NCBI GenBank assembly: GCA_016717595.1
Contig: JADKFE010000018.1
Location: 1-64,000 of the forward strand
Length of the DNA stretch: 64,000 nucleotides
Source of the DNA: Deltaproteobacteria bacterium
GTDB lineage: Bacteria; Myxococcota_A; UBA796; CAJQPC01
Direction: 5' to 3'
Shown: positions 17,021-25,908 of the stretch, one piece after another
How positions within the stretch are numbered: position 1 is the first letter of the stretch
Layout: every line of letters starts with the position of its first letter
Translations under genes and position numbers: made by a program
Notes under the pieces: model-generated
Database searches by the model: none
What the model was told of the DNA's origin: nothing
What the model saw: the letters and a program-made list of their open reading frames with translations, nothing else

Positions 17021-18721
17021 ATGACCCGCACCGCCCTGATCTTCGTCACCCTCGCCGCCTGCGGACAGCGGCACCCCGACGATGGCCCCTTGGCCAAGGT
17101 CTCGACGACCCTCGATGAGCGCGCGGGGCTGGTGCTGCAGCAAGACCTCTACGGCGACGGCGCCTCGCGCCTCGTCTACCTGGACCAGGGCTGGGGGCCC
17201 GTCGAGACCTTGTGGTACTACTTCGCAGACCAGGGCTCTGTGTTGATTCCCCGGGAGGTCTTGGTGAACCTAGAGCAGCCCGGCGCGAGCGCGCTGTTCA
17301 TCGCGCCAGAGCACATGGCGAAGTACCGCTTCTTGCTCCAACAGAAGACCCCCAACAACCCCGACGGCCTGCCCGTGGGCTTCGCCCAGCACGAAGACAG
17401 CGTCGGCCTGACCTGCGCGGCCTGTCACACCGGCCAGATCAACTACAAAGGCACGGCCATGCGTATCGACGGCGCCCCGGGCCTCATCGACATGCCGACG
17501 TTCTTGGCGGATCTGGAGGCGGCCACCCGGGCGACCTTAGAGGACAAGGCCAAGCTCAAACGATTCGTGAAGCGCCACGGCGGTGAAGAGGCCGAGGCCC
17601 AGGCCGCGCTGGAGCGCAGCCTCGCCTGGCTTGAGATCTACAACCGCATGAACACGACGGAGACCCTCGAGGGGTTCGGGCGTCTGGACGCCATCGGGCG
17701 CATCGTGAACGCGACGATCCGCTTCACCAGCGGGCCCCAGCACGCCATCGAGCCCAACGCCCCCGCGTCGTTCCCGCTCCTGTGGGACGCGCCGCGCCAC
17801 GACTATGTGCAGTGGGCGGGCTTCTCCCCCAACGCCGGGGCGGGCAGCTTGGGCCGCAACGTCGGCGAGGTCATCGGGGTGTTTGGCACCCTCGACATCA
17901 AACGGTACACGACTGAAGACGACGCCAAGGCCGGCTACAAGTCCAGCGCCGAGGGCCAGAGCATCGCGGCGATGGAGGAGAGCCTGTGGAATCTCCAGTC
18001 CCCGGTGTGGCCTGAAGACGTCCTGCCGCCCATCGACCGCGCCTTGGCCGCCAAGGGGGAGCCCCTCTACGCCGCCGAGTGCGCCTCATGCCACACGGTC
18101 ATCGATCGGGACGACCCCAAACGCCACGTCACCGCGCAGATCATCAGCGCCGACCGTGTAGGAACCGACCCGCTGGCCTCCAACAACCTCGTCGACGCCC
18201 GGGTGCCCTCGGGCATCTTAGAGGGCGCGATCAACACCAAGAGCGACGGCTACTACGGCCCTGAGATGTCCGCGCTGACCATGCTCTTGGACCTCACGAC
18301 CCGCACGCTCCAGGCCCAGCCCGCCGCCGTCGCCCGAGCGACGATCTACGCGAAGACCAACGGCTTAGAGACCACCCCCAAGCAGGGCCAGCTCAACGAG
18401 GCCACCGAGGCCGACCCGGGGGCGGCCCTTCGCAGCTACAAGGCCCGGCCGCTGAACGGCGTCTGGGCGTCCTCTCCGTACCTACACAACGGCTCGGTCC
18501 CGAACCTCTACGCCCTGCTGTTGCCCCCCGAGGCGCGCCCGGCCACCTTCACCGTCGGCCGCTGGGAGTACGATCCGGCGATGGTGGGCTACGTCAGCGA
18601 GGGGGGCCCCTTCGTGCTCGACACCCGCGTAGAAGGCAACTCCAACGCGGGCCATTCGTACGGCACGACGCTTGGTGAGGAGGATCGCCTCGCGCTCTTG
18701 GAGTACCTCAAGACCCTCTGA
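17021..18721 (+). CDS. RoxA-like dihaem cytochrome c lipoprotein
   Basis: A 566-residue secreted c-type cytochrome with two haem-binding motifs, CAACH (132-136) and CASCH (354-358). The C-terminal half reads SYKARPLNGVWASSPYLHNGSVPNLYALL, the signature seen in the RoxA/RoxB rubber-oxygenase and dihaem peroxidase-like superfamily. The N-terminus is a lipoprotein signal (LAAC, Cys14) in place of the cleaved signal of RoxA. Rubber cleavage is therefore only one possible activity; peroxide or lipid oxidation is equally possible. A TATTCT hexamer near 16996 and AGGAG before ATG 17021 are the likely expression signals. Confidence 0.8.
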   Translation: MTRTALIFVTLAACGQRHPDDGPLAKVSTTLDERAGLVLQQDLYGDGASRLVYLDQGWGPVETLWYYFADQGSVLIPREVLVNLEQPGASALFIAPEHMAKYRFLLQQKTPNNPDGLPVGFAQHEDSVGLTCAACHTGQINYKGTAMRIDGAPGLIDMPTFLADLEAATRATLEDKAKLKRFVKRHGGEEAEAQAALERSLAWLEIYNRMNTTETLEGFGRLDAIGRIVNATIRFTSGPQHAIEPNAPASFPLLWDAPRHDYVQWAGFSPNAGAGSLGRNVGEVIGVFGTLDIKRYTTEDDAKAGYKSSAEGQSIAAMEESLWNLQSPVWPEDVLPPIDRALAAKGEPLYAAECASCHTVIDRDDPKRHVTAQIISADRVGTDPLASNNLVDARVPSGILEGAINTKSDGYYGPEMSALTMLLDLTTRTLQAQPAAVARATIYAKTNGLETTPKQGQLNEATEADPGAALRSYKARPLNGVWASSPYLHNGSVPNLYALLLPPEARPATFTVGRWEYDPAMVGYVSEGGPFVLDTRVEGNSNAGHSYGTTLGEEDRLALLEYLKTL

Positions 18722-18795
18722 GGCCGCCTGGGCGTCGCGGGCCCGGGGGCCCCTGTGTTAGCTTGGGGCTCTCTTCAAGATGAAGGACGCTCCAA

Positions 18796-20730
18796 ATGCG
18801 CACGCTCCCTGGCCTCCTGATCACGCTCTTCGCCCTCTCCGCCTGTAAAGACGCCGACGATGGGGTCGGCACAGACTCCGTGCCCAACGATGACACCGGT
18901 GAGGTCACCGACGACACCGGCGGATCCGACGACACCGGCGCTGAAGAGGTAGACGCCGACGGCGACGGCGTGCGCTCGGACGAGGACTGTGACGACAACA
19001 ACGCCGCGGTCTACCCCGGCGCTGAAGAGCTCTGCGATGAGCTCGACAACGACTGTAACGGGACGGTCGATGACGGCGCGGGGACGGAGTGGTACACCGA
19101 CTCAGACGGTGACGGCTACGGCGCGGGCGAGGTGATCATCGCCTGTGACCAGCCCGAGGGCGCCGTCGCCCAAGGTGAAGACTGTGACGACAAAGACGCC
19201 GCGTTTAACCCCGGCGCCTCCGAGACCGAGTGTGCCGATCCCAACGACTACAACTGCGACGGCTCCGTAGGCTTCGCGGACGGTGACGGCGACGGCTTCG
19301 CCGCCTGTGAGGAGTGTGACGACGGCGACGCGGCGGTGAACCCCAAGGCGGAGGAGGTCTGCGACAACCAAGACAACAACTGTGACGGAACCGTCGATGA
19401 GGGCGTCACCAGCACCTACTACCAAGACAAAGACGCCGATGGGTTTGGCGACGCCGACTTCCCCGTGGCGGCCTGCGAGGCCCCGGCGGGCTACGCCAGC
19501 GTGGCTGAGGACTGCGACGACGGCGTGAGCGCCGTGAACCCCAGCGCGCAGGAGGTGTGCAGCGGCATCGACGAGGACTGTGACGGCCTCATCGACGACG
19601 CCGACGACAGCCTCGACGCGGCCTCTGGCGTCACCACCTACACCGACGACGACGGTGACGGCTTCGGGGATCCCGGCTCGGCCACGCTCTCTTGTGACAC
19701 CCCGCCGGGCAACGTCACCAACGCTGAAGACTGTGACGACGCCGACGTGACGGTGAGCCCCGACGCGGAGGAGACCTGCGACGGCCAAGACAACAACTGC
19801 GACGGCAGCGCCGATGAGTCGGGGGCCACGGGTGAGTCGACCTGGTATACCGACACAGACGGCGACGGCTACGGCGATGCGAGCAGCGCCACGAGCGCCT
19901 GCGACGCGCCCGAGGGCGCCGTGGCGAACGCTGAAGACTGTGACGACGGGAGCGCCGCGGTGAGCCCCGCCGCCTCTGAGGTCTGCGACAGCGTCGACAA
20001 CAACTGTGACGGCGTGACCGACACCGACGCCACGGATCTCAAGACCTACTACGCCGACGCCGACGGGGACGGCAGCGGCGACCCCTCGGTCACCTCTCTC
20101 GCCTGCAGCCGCCCCACGGGTTTTATCGGCAACAAGAAGGACTGTGACGACACCGACGCGGCGATCTACACCGGCGCCACCGAGGTCTGTGACGACGCCG
20201 ACAACGACTGCGACACCGTCATCGACGAGGGCTTTGACGCCGACGGCGACAGCATCACCGACTGCAACGAGATCAGCTACACGGTGGTGTTCTACGGCAC
20301 GGGTGACGACTCCTGGGACGGCTACGTCGATGGGTCCTACGCCTTGGGCGACGGCGGGTGGAGCACCGTCGAGAGCGTCACCATGACCTTAGACTCCGGC
20401 GATCACACCTTCGCCGCCTATGTGTCGGATACTGGCGCCGCCATCGCCGGGTTCTTGGCGGCGGTGTCGATTGATGGAACCGTCACCTACGTCACCGGCG
20501 GCGCCGGGGATTGGGTCATGGTGGACAACACCACGGCGAGCGACTGGGCCGAGGTAGACTTTGACGACTCGTCGTGGACGACGCCCTTGCTCTGCGCGTC
20601 GAGCGATGTGTCGTCTCGTTGGGGCACCGCCCCTGCGAGCTTACGCGGCCTCGGCGCCCAGTGGGTGTGGCACCAGAGCTGCACCGCCCTAGGAAACAGC
20701 TTCTACCGGCTCAACTTCAGCCTCCCCTAA
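18796..20730 (+). CDS. Seven-repeat MopE-type metal-binding-motif lipoprotein (second paralogue)
   Basis: A 644-residue lipoprotein (lipobox LSAC, Cys about 16) with a DDTG-rich linker and seven DxDGDG...DCDD...CDxxDNNCDG repeats in the same order as the 5.1-kb gene. The distinctive second repeat has CADPNDYNCDG and the fourth CSGIDEDCDGLIDD. The last 170 residues form a different C-terminal domain (VVFYGTGDDSWDGYVDG..., ending RLNFSLP). It resembles a beta-sandwich of the type that follows DSW/DDSSW motifs in carbohydrate-binding proteins; no family is assigned. It lies 54 bp upstream of a near-identical repeat region in the next gene. Confidence 0.85.
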   Translation: MRTLPGLLITLFALSACKDADDGVGTDSVPNDDTGEVTDDTGGSDDTGAEEVDADGDGVRSDEDCDDNNAAVYPGAEELCDELDNDCNGTVDDGAGTEWYTDSDGDGYGAGEVIIACDQPEGAVAQGEDCDDKDAAFNPGASETECADPNDYNCDGSVGFADGDGDGFAACEECDDGDAAVNPKAEEVCDNQDNNCDGTVDEGVTSTYYQDKDADGFGDADFPVAACEAPAGYASVAEDCDDGVSAVNPSAQEVCSGIDEDCDGLIDDADDSLDAASGVTTYTDDDGDGFGDPGSATLSCDTPPGNVTNAEDCDDADVTVSPDAEETCDGQDNNCDGSADESGATGESTWYTDTDGDGYGDASSATSACDAPEGAVANAEDCDDGSAAVSPAASEVCDSVDNNCDGVTDTDATDLKTYYADADGDGSGDPSVTSLACSRPTGFIGNKKDCDDTDAAIYTGATEVCDDADNDCDTVIDEGFDADGDSITDCNEISYTVVFYGTGDDSWDGYVDGSYALGDGGWSTVESVTMTLDSGDHTFAAYVSDTGAAIAGFLAAVSIDGTVTYVTGGAGDWVMVDNTTASDWAEVDFDDSSWTTPLLCASSDVSSRWGTAPASLRGLGAQWVWHQSCTALGNSFYRLNFSLP

Positions 20731-20784
20731 GCTTGGCGCGTGGTATCTTGAGGTTTCACTCCGCATGATCGATGGAGCCTCACG

Positions 20785-22887
20785 ATGACAAACGCCAAGA
20801 TGGCCCTGCTCTTCTCCCTGTTCGCCCTCGCCGCTTGTAAGGGCGACGAGGACGATGTCTCCTCCGACTCCGTGCCCGTAGACGACTCCGGCCCCACCGA
20901 GGTGGTCGATAATGACGGCGACGGCGTCCCCGCTGAGGAGGACTGTGACGACGACAACGCCGCGGTGAACCCCAGCGCGCAGGAGCTGTGCGACGGCCTG
21001 GACAACAACTGCGACGGCGGCGTAGACGAAGGTGTGGGCACGGCGTGGTACACCGACGCCGACACCGACGGTTACGGCGACACGACCACGGAGACCATCG
21101 CCTGTGAGCCCCCCGAGGGCGCCGTGGACGTGGCGGGGGACTGCGACGACGCCGACGCCGCCTACAACCCCGGCGCGGCGGAGACCGACTGCGCCGACCC
21201 CAACGACTACAACTGTGACGGATCTGTAGGCTACAACGACGGCGACGGCGACGGCTTCGCCGCCTGTGAGGAGTGTGACGACGGCGACGTCTCGGTGAAC
21301 CCCAACGCTGAGGAGATCTGTGACGAGCGCGACAACAACTGTGACGGCGCGACCGATGAGGGCGTCACCAGCACCTTCTACCAAGATCGGGACGCTGATG
21401 GGTACGGCGACGACGACTTCCCCGCCGAGGCCTGCGCCGCCCCCGAGGGCTACACGACGGTGGGCGCGGACTGTGACGATGACGACGTCGGCGTAAACCC
21501 CGCCGCCCAAGAGGTGTGCAGCGGCATCGACGAGGACTGTGACGGCCTCATCGACGACGCCGACGACAGCCTCGACACCAGCACCGCCATCACCACCTAC
21601 AGCGACAGCGACGGCGACGGCTACGGCGACCCCGACGGCGGCGCGCTCGCGTGTGAGGCCCCCTCGGGCAACGTCACCAACCGCGAGGACTGCGACGACG
21701 GCGCCGCGAGCGTGAGCCCCGCCGGGACCGAGCTGTGTGACGGCCTGGACAACAACTGCGACGGCGCGACAGACGAGGCCACCGCCGCCGACGCCGCGAC
21801 CTGGTACGACGACGCCGACGGCGACGGCTACGGCGACCTCAGCGCCACGAGCGTGGCCTGCGAGCAGCCCTCGGGCTCGGTGAGCGACGCCACGGACTGT
21901 AACGACGCCAACAAGGCCGTGAACCCCGCCGCCTCTGAGGTGTGTGACAGCGCCGACAACAACTGCGACGGCGTGACCGACACCGACGCCATCGACCTCA
22001 AGACCTATTATGCCGACGCAGACTCCGACGGCTACGGCGACATCTCGGTCACCTCAAAGGCGTGTTCGCGGCCCACAGGCTACATCGGCAACAACAAAGA
22101 CTGCGACGACACCGACAAGACCACCTACTCCGGCGCCACGGAGCTGTGCGACGACACCGACAACGACTGTGACGGCGACGTAGACGACGGCGTCTTGGGC
22201 AGCGACGTGGCCTGCGCGGCGACGACCTGCCTCGACATCCTCAACGACCAGCCCTCGGCGACCGACGGCGTTTACACCATCGAGCCCGTGAGCGGGACCG
22301 TGTTTGATGTGTACTGCGACATGACGACCGACGGCGGCGGCTGGACGCTGGGCTTCGTGAAGAACTCCGTAGACTACGACAGCTACTCCGACGCGGGCAG
22401 CACCTACGAGGACACGAGCCACCTCCAGACCGACCCGGCGACGGCGTCCTCGTCGTCCACGGCCTATGGCGGCTGGCTGAACATCAACGAGTTCACCTTC
22501 ACCGACCTTCGTATCGCGTCGTACCTGAACGGCGCCCAGACCTACGTCTCCAACGACATCAGCGCCAGCGAGCTGCGCATCGACTTTGGCCAGAACGGCT
22601 ACCTGCTGTACAACGACAGCAACGGCTACTACTGGTGCGCCGGGGCGGCGAGCTACACCGACAGCGGCTCGGGCCAGGTGAACCAGCCCTCGGGCGCGCC
22701 CAACGACTGTAAGGCCCACGGCAGCTTGGGCTCGGGCTGGGACTTCTCGGCGAGCACAGGGGCCAACGCGGGCCTGACGATGTGTGGTGTTGACGCGAGC
22801 TCCCGCTGGATGCACAGCGGCTATGGCACGAGCGCTTGGGTCACCTATCCCGCCAAGAGCGCAGCCCAGGCGCTCTGGCTGCGCTGA
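20785..22887 (+). CDS. Seven-repeat MopE-type lipoprotein with fibrinogen-like C-terminal domain
   Basis: A 700-residue lipoprotein (lipobox LAAC) with the same seven-repeat stalk as the preceding gene. Repeats four, six and seven are almost identical between the two (for example CSGIDEDCDGLIDD and SRPTG.IGN.KDCDDTD). From about residue 475 it carries a fibrinogen C-terminal-like domain: CLDILND..., then the diagnostic DVYCDMTTDGGGWTLG, ending with a W/Y-rich strand region. Fibrinogen-like domains bind carbohydrates or proteins, so a surface-recognition role on a Ca-stabilised stalk is plausible inference. GAGCCTC precedes the ATG, and TATCTT at 20744-20749 is a candidate -10. Confidence 0.87.
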   Translation: MTNAKMALLFSLFALAACKGDEDDVSSDSVPVDDSGPTEVVDNDGDGVPAEEDCDDDNAAVNPSAQELCDGLDNNCDGGVDEGVGTAWYTDADTDGYGDTTTETIACEPPEGAVDVAGDCDDADAAYNPGAAETDCADPNDYNCDGSVGYNDGDGDGFAACEECDDGDVSVNPNAEEICDERDNNCDGATDEGVTSTFYQDRDADGYGDDDFPAEACAAPEGYTTVGADCDDDDVGVNPAAQEVCSGIDEDCDGLIDDADDSLDTSTAITTYSDSDGDGYGDPDGGALACEAPSGNVTNREDCDDGAASVSPAGTELCDGLDNNCDGATDEATAADAATWYDDADGDGYGDLSATSVACEQPSGSVSDATDCNDANKAVNPAASEVCDSADNNCDGVTDTDAIDLKTYYADADSDGYGDISVTSKACSRPTGYIGNNKDCDDTDKTTYSGATELCDDTDNDCDGDVDDGVLGSDVACAATTCLDILNDQPSATDGVYTIEPVSGTVFDVYCDMTTDGGGWTLGFVKNSVDYDSYSDAGSTYEDTSHLQTDPATASSSSTAYGGWLNINEFTFTDLRIASYLNGAQTYVSNDISASELRIDFGQNGYLLYNDSNGYYWCAGAASYTDSGSGQVNQPSGAPNDCKAHGSLGSGWDFSASTGANAGLTMCGVDASSRWMHSGYGTSAWVTYPAKSAAQALWLR

Positions 22888-22908
22888 TCGCCGCTTGATC
22901 GTGTGGTG

Positions 22909-23754
22909 TCAGAGAGGCCGAGGCGCCGTCAGCGAGCGCGCCTCGGCGTCAGCGAAGTGTTGAGCGAGCAAGGCCGAGACGGCGTCAAGCTCGGTGAAGA
23001 TGAGCGCGTGGGCCTCGCCGGGCATCCGCACGAGCCTCGACTGGGGCAAGGCGGCGTGTAAGACGTCGCTGAGCCGGGTGTGCACCGTGCGGTCGTCGCT
23101 GCCGGTGAGGATGAGCGTCGGCACGGCCTGGAGCGGGGCGTAGTCGGGCTGACTGTGCGCCCACAAGGCCGCGGTCTGGGCCCGGACGATGGCGGGCATG
23201 GTCACGAAGCCCTCACAGAACGAGCGCTTGAGCAAGGCGATGGTCTCGTCGTCGCCGAGGCGTTTGACCGCGGCGGCGGACAACGAGAGCTCGGCGAGGG
23301 CCAACCACCGGCCTCGATCGGCGCCGAAGGTCATCCGCAACGAGGCGCCCCAGGCCGAGACCGGCATGTTGAACATCACGTCCCGGCCCCGGCCCGCCGT
23401 GGAGATCAAGGAGAGGCTGCGCGCCCGGTGGGGCGACCGCCGCGCCACCTCCTGCACGACGAGGCCGCCCAGGGAGTGCCCGACGAGGTGGGCGTCCTCC
23501 CAGCCGAGCTGGTCCAGCACGGCGAGGGTGTCCTGCGCCATGGCCTCCACGGTGACCGGCCCACGCAGGGGAAGGCTTCGGCCGACGCCCCGGTTGTCGT
23601 GCCAGGCGAGCTGGTGATCAGCGGCGAGGACGTTCACGATCCCGCGCCAGCCCTCACCGATCACCCCGGCGCCTTGCACCAGCATCACCCGCGGCCCAGC
23701 GTGGCCCGCTTGGTCAAAAAACACCGTGGCGTCGGGCAGATTGAGGGTGGGCAT
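22909..23754 (-). CDS. Alpha/beta hydrolase
   Basis: A 281-residue alpha/beta-fold hydrolase. The nucleophile elbow GHSLGGLV carries the catalytic Ser. The oxyanion region is VQGAGVIGEGW. The acid is probably in TGSDDRTV, and the His is in PGEAHALIF near the C-terminus. The substrate is unknown; short-chain esterase, epoxide hydrolase and lactonase relatives share this layout. The ATG at 23754 with GGAG just upstream is preferred over in-frame upstream starts, which would extend through the divergent ATP-grasp gene. A 34-bp gap separates the two starts. Confidence 0.88.
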   Translation of the reverse strand: MPTLNLPDATVFFDQAGHAGPRVMLVQGAGVIGEGWRGIVNVLAADHQLAWHDNRGVGRSLPLRGPVTVEAMAQDTLAVLDQLGWEDAHLVGHSLGGLVVQEVARRSPHRARSLSLISTAGRGRDVMFNMPVSAWGASLRMTFGADRGRWLALAELSLSAAAVKRLGDDETIALLKRSFCEGFVTMPAIVRAQTAALWAHSQPDYAPLQAVPTLILTGSDDRTVHTRLSDVLHAALPQSRLVRMPGEAHALIFTELDAVSALLAQHFADAEARSLTAPRPL

Positions 23755-23775
23755 GAACTCTCCTTGGGCTTGAGC

Positions 23776-23782
23776 TACCCTA
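23776..23782. promoter_or_regulatory. Overlapping divergent -10 elements
   Basis: TACCCTA reads as TACCCT on the plus strand, seven bases before ATG 23789. It reads as TAGGGT on the minus strand, 22 bases before ATG 23754. Both fit TANNNT. The plus-strand gene would be leaderless, as it has no ribosome site. No good -35 is visible. Confidence 0.35.
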
Positions 23783-23788
23783 TCCCGT

Positions 23789-25177
23789 ATGCGCCGTGAA
23801 CACTGGTCTGAGTCCCTCGCGCCCTTCCTTCGGGGCCGTCCGTTCATCGTCACCAGCGACATGCTCGCCGCCACCACGGGCCTCGCCCTGGGCCTGCGCG
23901 CCATGGGGGTTGAGCGTATCCTCTGTGTCGGCGTGGCGCGTGGGACGGGTGTGTTGCCACAAGAGCACGGCTTTGAGCAGATCCTCGTCAACCAGAGCCT
24001 GCCGTTGGGCTTTATGGAGGTCATCCGCGAGGCCGAGCGTGTGCTGCGGCAACCCCCCGCCGAGGTGCAATCCCAGGTAGACCGTTTTGATCCCGATCAC
24101 GAGGCCCAGATCATCGCGCCGTTTTATGTGACCGGCCTGCCCCAGCTCAACCGCCCGGTGTTCGGCGCCCGGCCCGCCGCCTGGCGCGCCCTGGAGGACA
24201 AGGTCGTCATCGACGCCGTGCTCAGCGCCGCGGGGGTGCGTGTGGCCCCGCACCGCATCGTGCCCCTCACCCGCGAGGCCCTTGACGCCGCCGCCGCCGC
24301 CCTTGATCGTGGCCACGGAACGGTCTGGGCCGGAGACGCGCGTGAAGGGTTCAACGGCGGCGCGGCGCTCACCCGCTGGGTGCGTGACGCCCAAGACGCC
24401 GACGAGGCCTTTGAGACGCTGTCCAAGAGCTGCGACTCGGCGCGTGTGATGCCGTTTCTGGAGGGGGTGCCGTGCTCAATTCACGGCTGGGTGTTGCCCG
24501 ACGGGGTGCGGGTGTTTCGCCCCTGCGAGATGTTGGTGCTGCGTCGCCCCGCGCCTCCGGTCTTCTTTTACGCCCAGGCCGCGACCTCGTGGGATCCTCC
24601 CCCAGCGGGCCGCGAAGAGATGCGTGAGGCCGCCCGCCGCGCGGGCGCCCACCTCCGCGACACCCTCGGGTACCGGGGCGTGTTCACCCTCGACGGCGTG
24701 ATGACCCGAGACGGCTTCTTCCCGACCGAGCTGAACCCCCGCTTTGGCGCCGCGCTCTTGGTCTTGGGCCGGGCCCTGCCCGAGCTCCCGCTGGTGCTGA
24801 TGCACTTCGCCAGCATCGAGGGTCTGGCGCTGGACTGGCGCGGTGAGGAGCTTGAGCGCCTCATCGTCTCCGCGGGCGACACCACACGCCAGCTCAGCTT
24901 CACGGCGATGGGCTCGCGCCCCATCACCGAGAGCGAGAGCTTCGCCCTTGTGCGCGACCCCACCTGGCGGCTCGCCACCGAGGCGGATGCCCACCTGCCA
25001 CAGTCCGTCGGGACCCTCGGCCCTGGCTCCACCGGCGCTTACGTCCGAGTGGGCCTGAACCCGGCGCACTACACCGTCGGCCCCGCCGCGGGCCCCTTGG
25101 TCGCCGAGGTGGTGGCGGTCCTCGACGCCCACTTTGAGCTCGGCATCGGGCCCCTGACGGCGGCGCAAGATCTCTGA
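23789..25177 (+). CDS. ATP-grasp domain protein
   Basis: A 462-residue protein with an ATP-grasp core. It has an N-terminal Rossmann-like region (1-110), a Lys-bearing segment (EDKVVIDAVLSAAGV), and the C-terminal Mg-binding stretch GYRGVFTLDGVMTRDGFFPTELNPRFGA, in which E and N of ELNPR are the metal ligands. ATP-grasp enzymes join a carboxylate to an amine or thiol through an acylphosphate. Here it could make a dipeptide, amino-acid conjugate or secondary metabolite, and no partner gene reveals which. The start lacks a ribosome site, suggesting a leaderless mRNA. Divergent from the alpha/beta hydrolase. Confidence 0.8.
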   Translation: MRREHWSESLAPFLRGRPFIVTSDMLAATTGLALGLRAMGVERILCVGVARGTGVLPQEHGFEQILVNQSLPLGFMEVIREAERVLRQPPAEVQSQVDRFDPDHEAQIIAPFYVTGLPQLNRPVFGARPAAWRALEDKVVIDAVLSAAGVRVAPHRIVPLTREALDAAAAALDRGHGTVWAGDAREGFNGGAALTRWVRDAQDADEAFETLSKSCDSARVMPFLEGVPCSIHGWVLPDGVRVFRPCEMLVLRRPAPPVFFYAQAATSWDPPPAGREEMREAARRAGAHLRDTLGYRGVFTLDGVMTRDGFFPTELNPRFGAALLVLGRALPELPLVLMHFASIEGLALDWRGEELERLIVSAGDTTRQLSFTAMGSRPITESESFALVRDPTWRLATEADAHLPQSVGTLGPGSTGAYVRVGLNPAHYTVGPAAGPLVAEVVAVLDAHFELGIGPLTAAQDL

Positions 25178-25209
25178 CGCGCCCAGCCGATCCCTGACAC
25201 GACCCTGGC

Positions 25210-25905
25210 TCAGTCGAGCCCGACCTTGCCCGGCGCCCAGTACGCCTTCACCTTCACGCCCTCGACGCCGCCGGCGCGCAGGGCGGCCCGCACCCCTTGA
25301 ATGAGCGCGGCGCCGCCGCAGAGGCCGATTGACCGCCCCGGCGCCCCGGCAGCGCGCGCGGCCGCGGCGATGGCCAGGTGGTGGGCGTCTGTGTTGGTCT
25401 CCCGCGCCAACAAGGTGGGGGAGGGGAGCCCCACGGCGGCGGCGGCGGCGCGCGCGGCGTGCTCATCCGCCACAGAGAGCAGGGCCTTGACCTGCCCCGG
25501 GCGCGCGAGGTGAAGGGCGGCGGCGACGGCGATAGACGTCTCGTCGCCGATGAGCACCACCGGCCCCGGCGGCAGGCTCAGCGAGCGCTGGGGGCCCACA
25601 AACCGGAGGATGTCACCCGGCGCGGCGGCCTGGGCCCAGCGCGGCGCCGGGGTCGTCTCGCCGTGCAGGTACACCAAGAGGCTCGTCTCGCCCCGCGCCC
25701 AGGTGATCGGCGTGTAGGTGCGCACGTCGTCGCCGGGCAGGAGGAGCTGGAGCTTGTCGCCGGGCTCAAAGGTCTTGGCCTGCAGGCCCTCGCCGCGCAG
25801 GCTGAGGCGACGGTAAGGGCCGAGGGCCTCATTGTGGGTGATCGTGGCCTCGGTGAGCACGAGCCCGCCGAAGAACGAGAGGATTCGGCCTTTGCCCGAG
25901 CTCAT
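25210..25905 (-). CDS. Siderophore-interacting protein-like flavin reductase
   Basis: A 231-residue flavoprotein resembling the SIP/ViuB family, which uses NAD(P)H and FAD to reduce ferric siderophores in the cytoplasm. The FAD-binding barrel shows the D-V-R-T-Y-T-P segment (GDDVRTYTPITW, about 58-69), and the NAD-binding half starts at VVLIGDETSIAVAAAL (about 116-131). It starts three bases after the stop of the upstream helicase gene on the same strand, so co-transcription is likely. No siderophore receptor or iron transporter is in the window. Another small electron-transfer reductase is possible. Confidence 0.82.
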   Translation of the reverse strand: MSSGKGRILSFFGGLVLTEATITHNEALGPYRRLSLRGEGLQAKTFEPGDKLQLLLPGDDVRTYTPITWARGETSLLVYLHGETTPAPRWAQAAAPGDILRFVGPQRSLSLPPGPVVLIGDETSIAVAAALHLARPGQVKALLSVADEHAARAAAAAVGLPSPTLLARETNTDAHHLAIAAAARAAGAPGRSIGLCGGAALIQGVRAALRAGGVEGVKVKAYWAPGKVGLD

Positions 25906-25908
25906 GGC

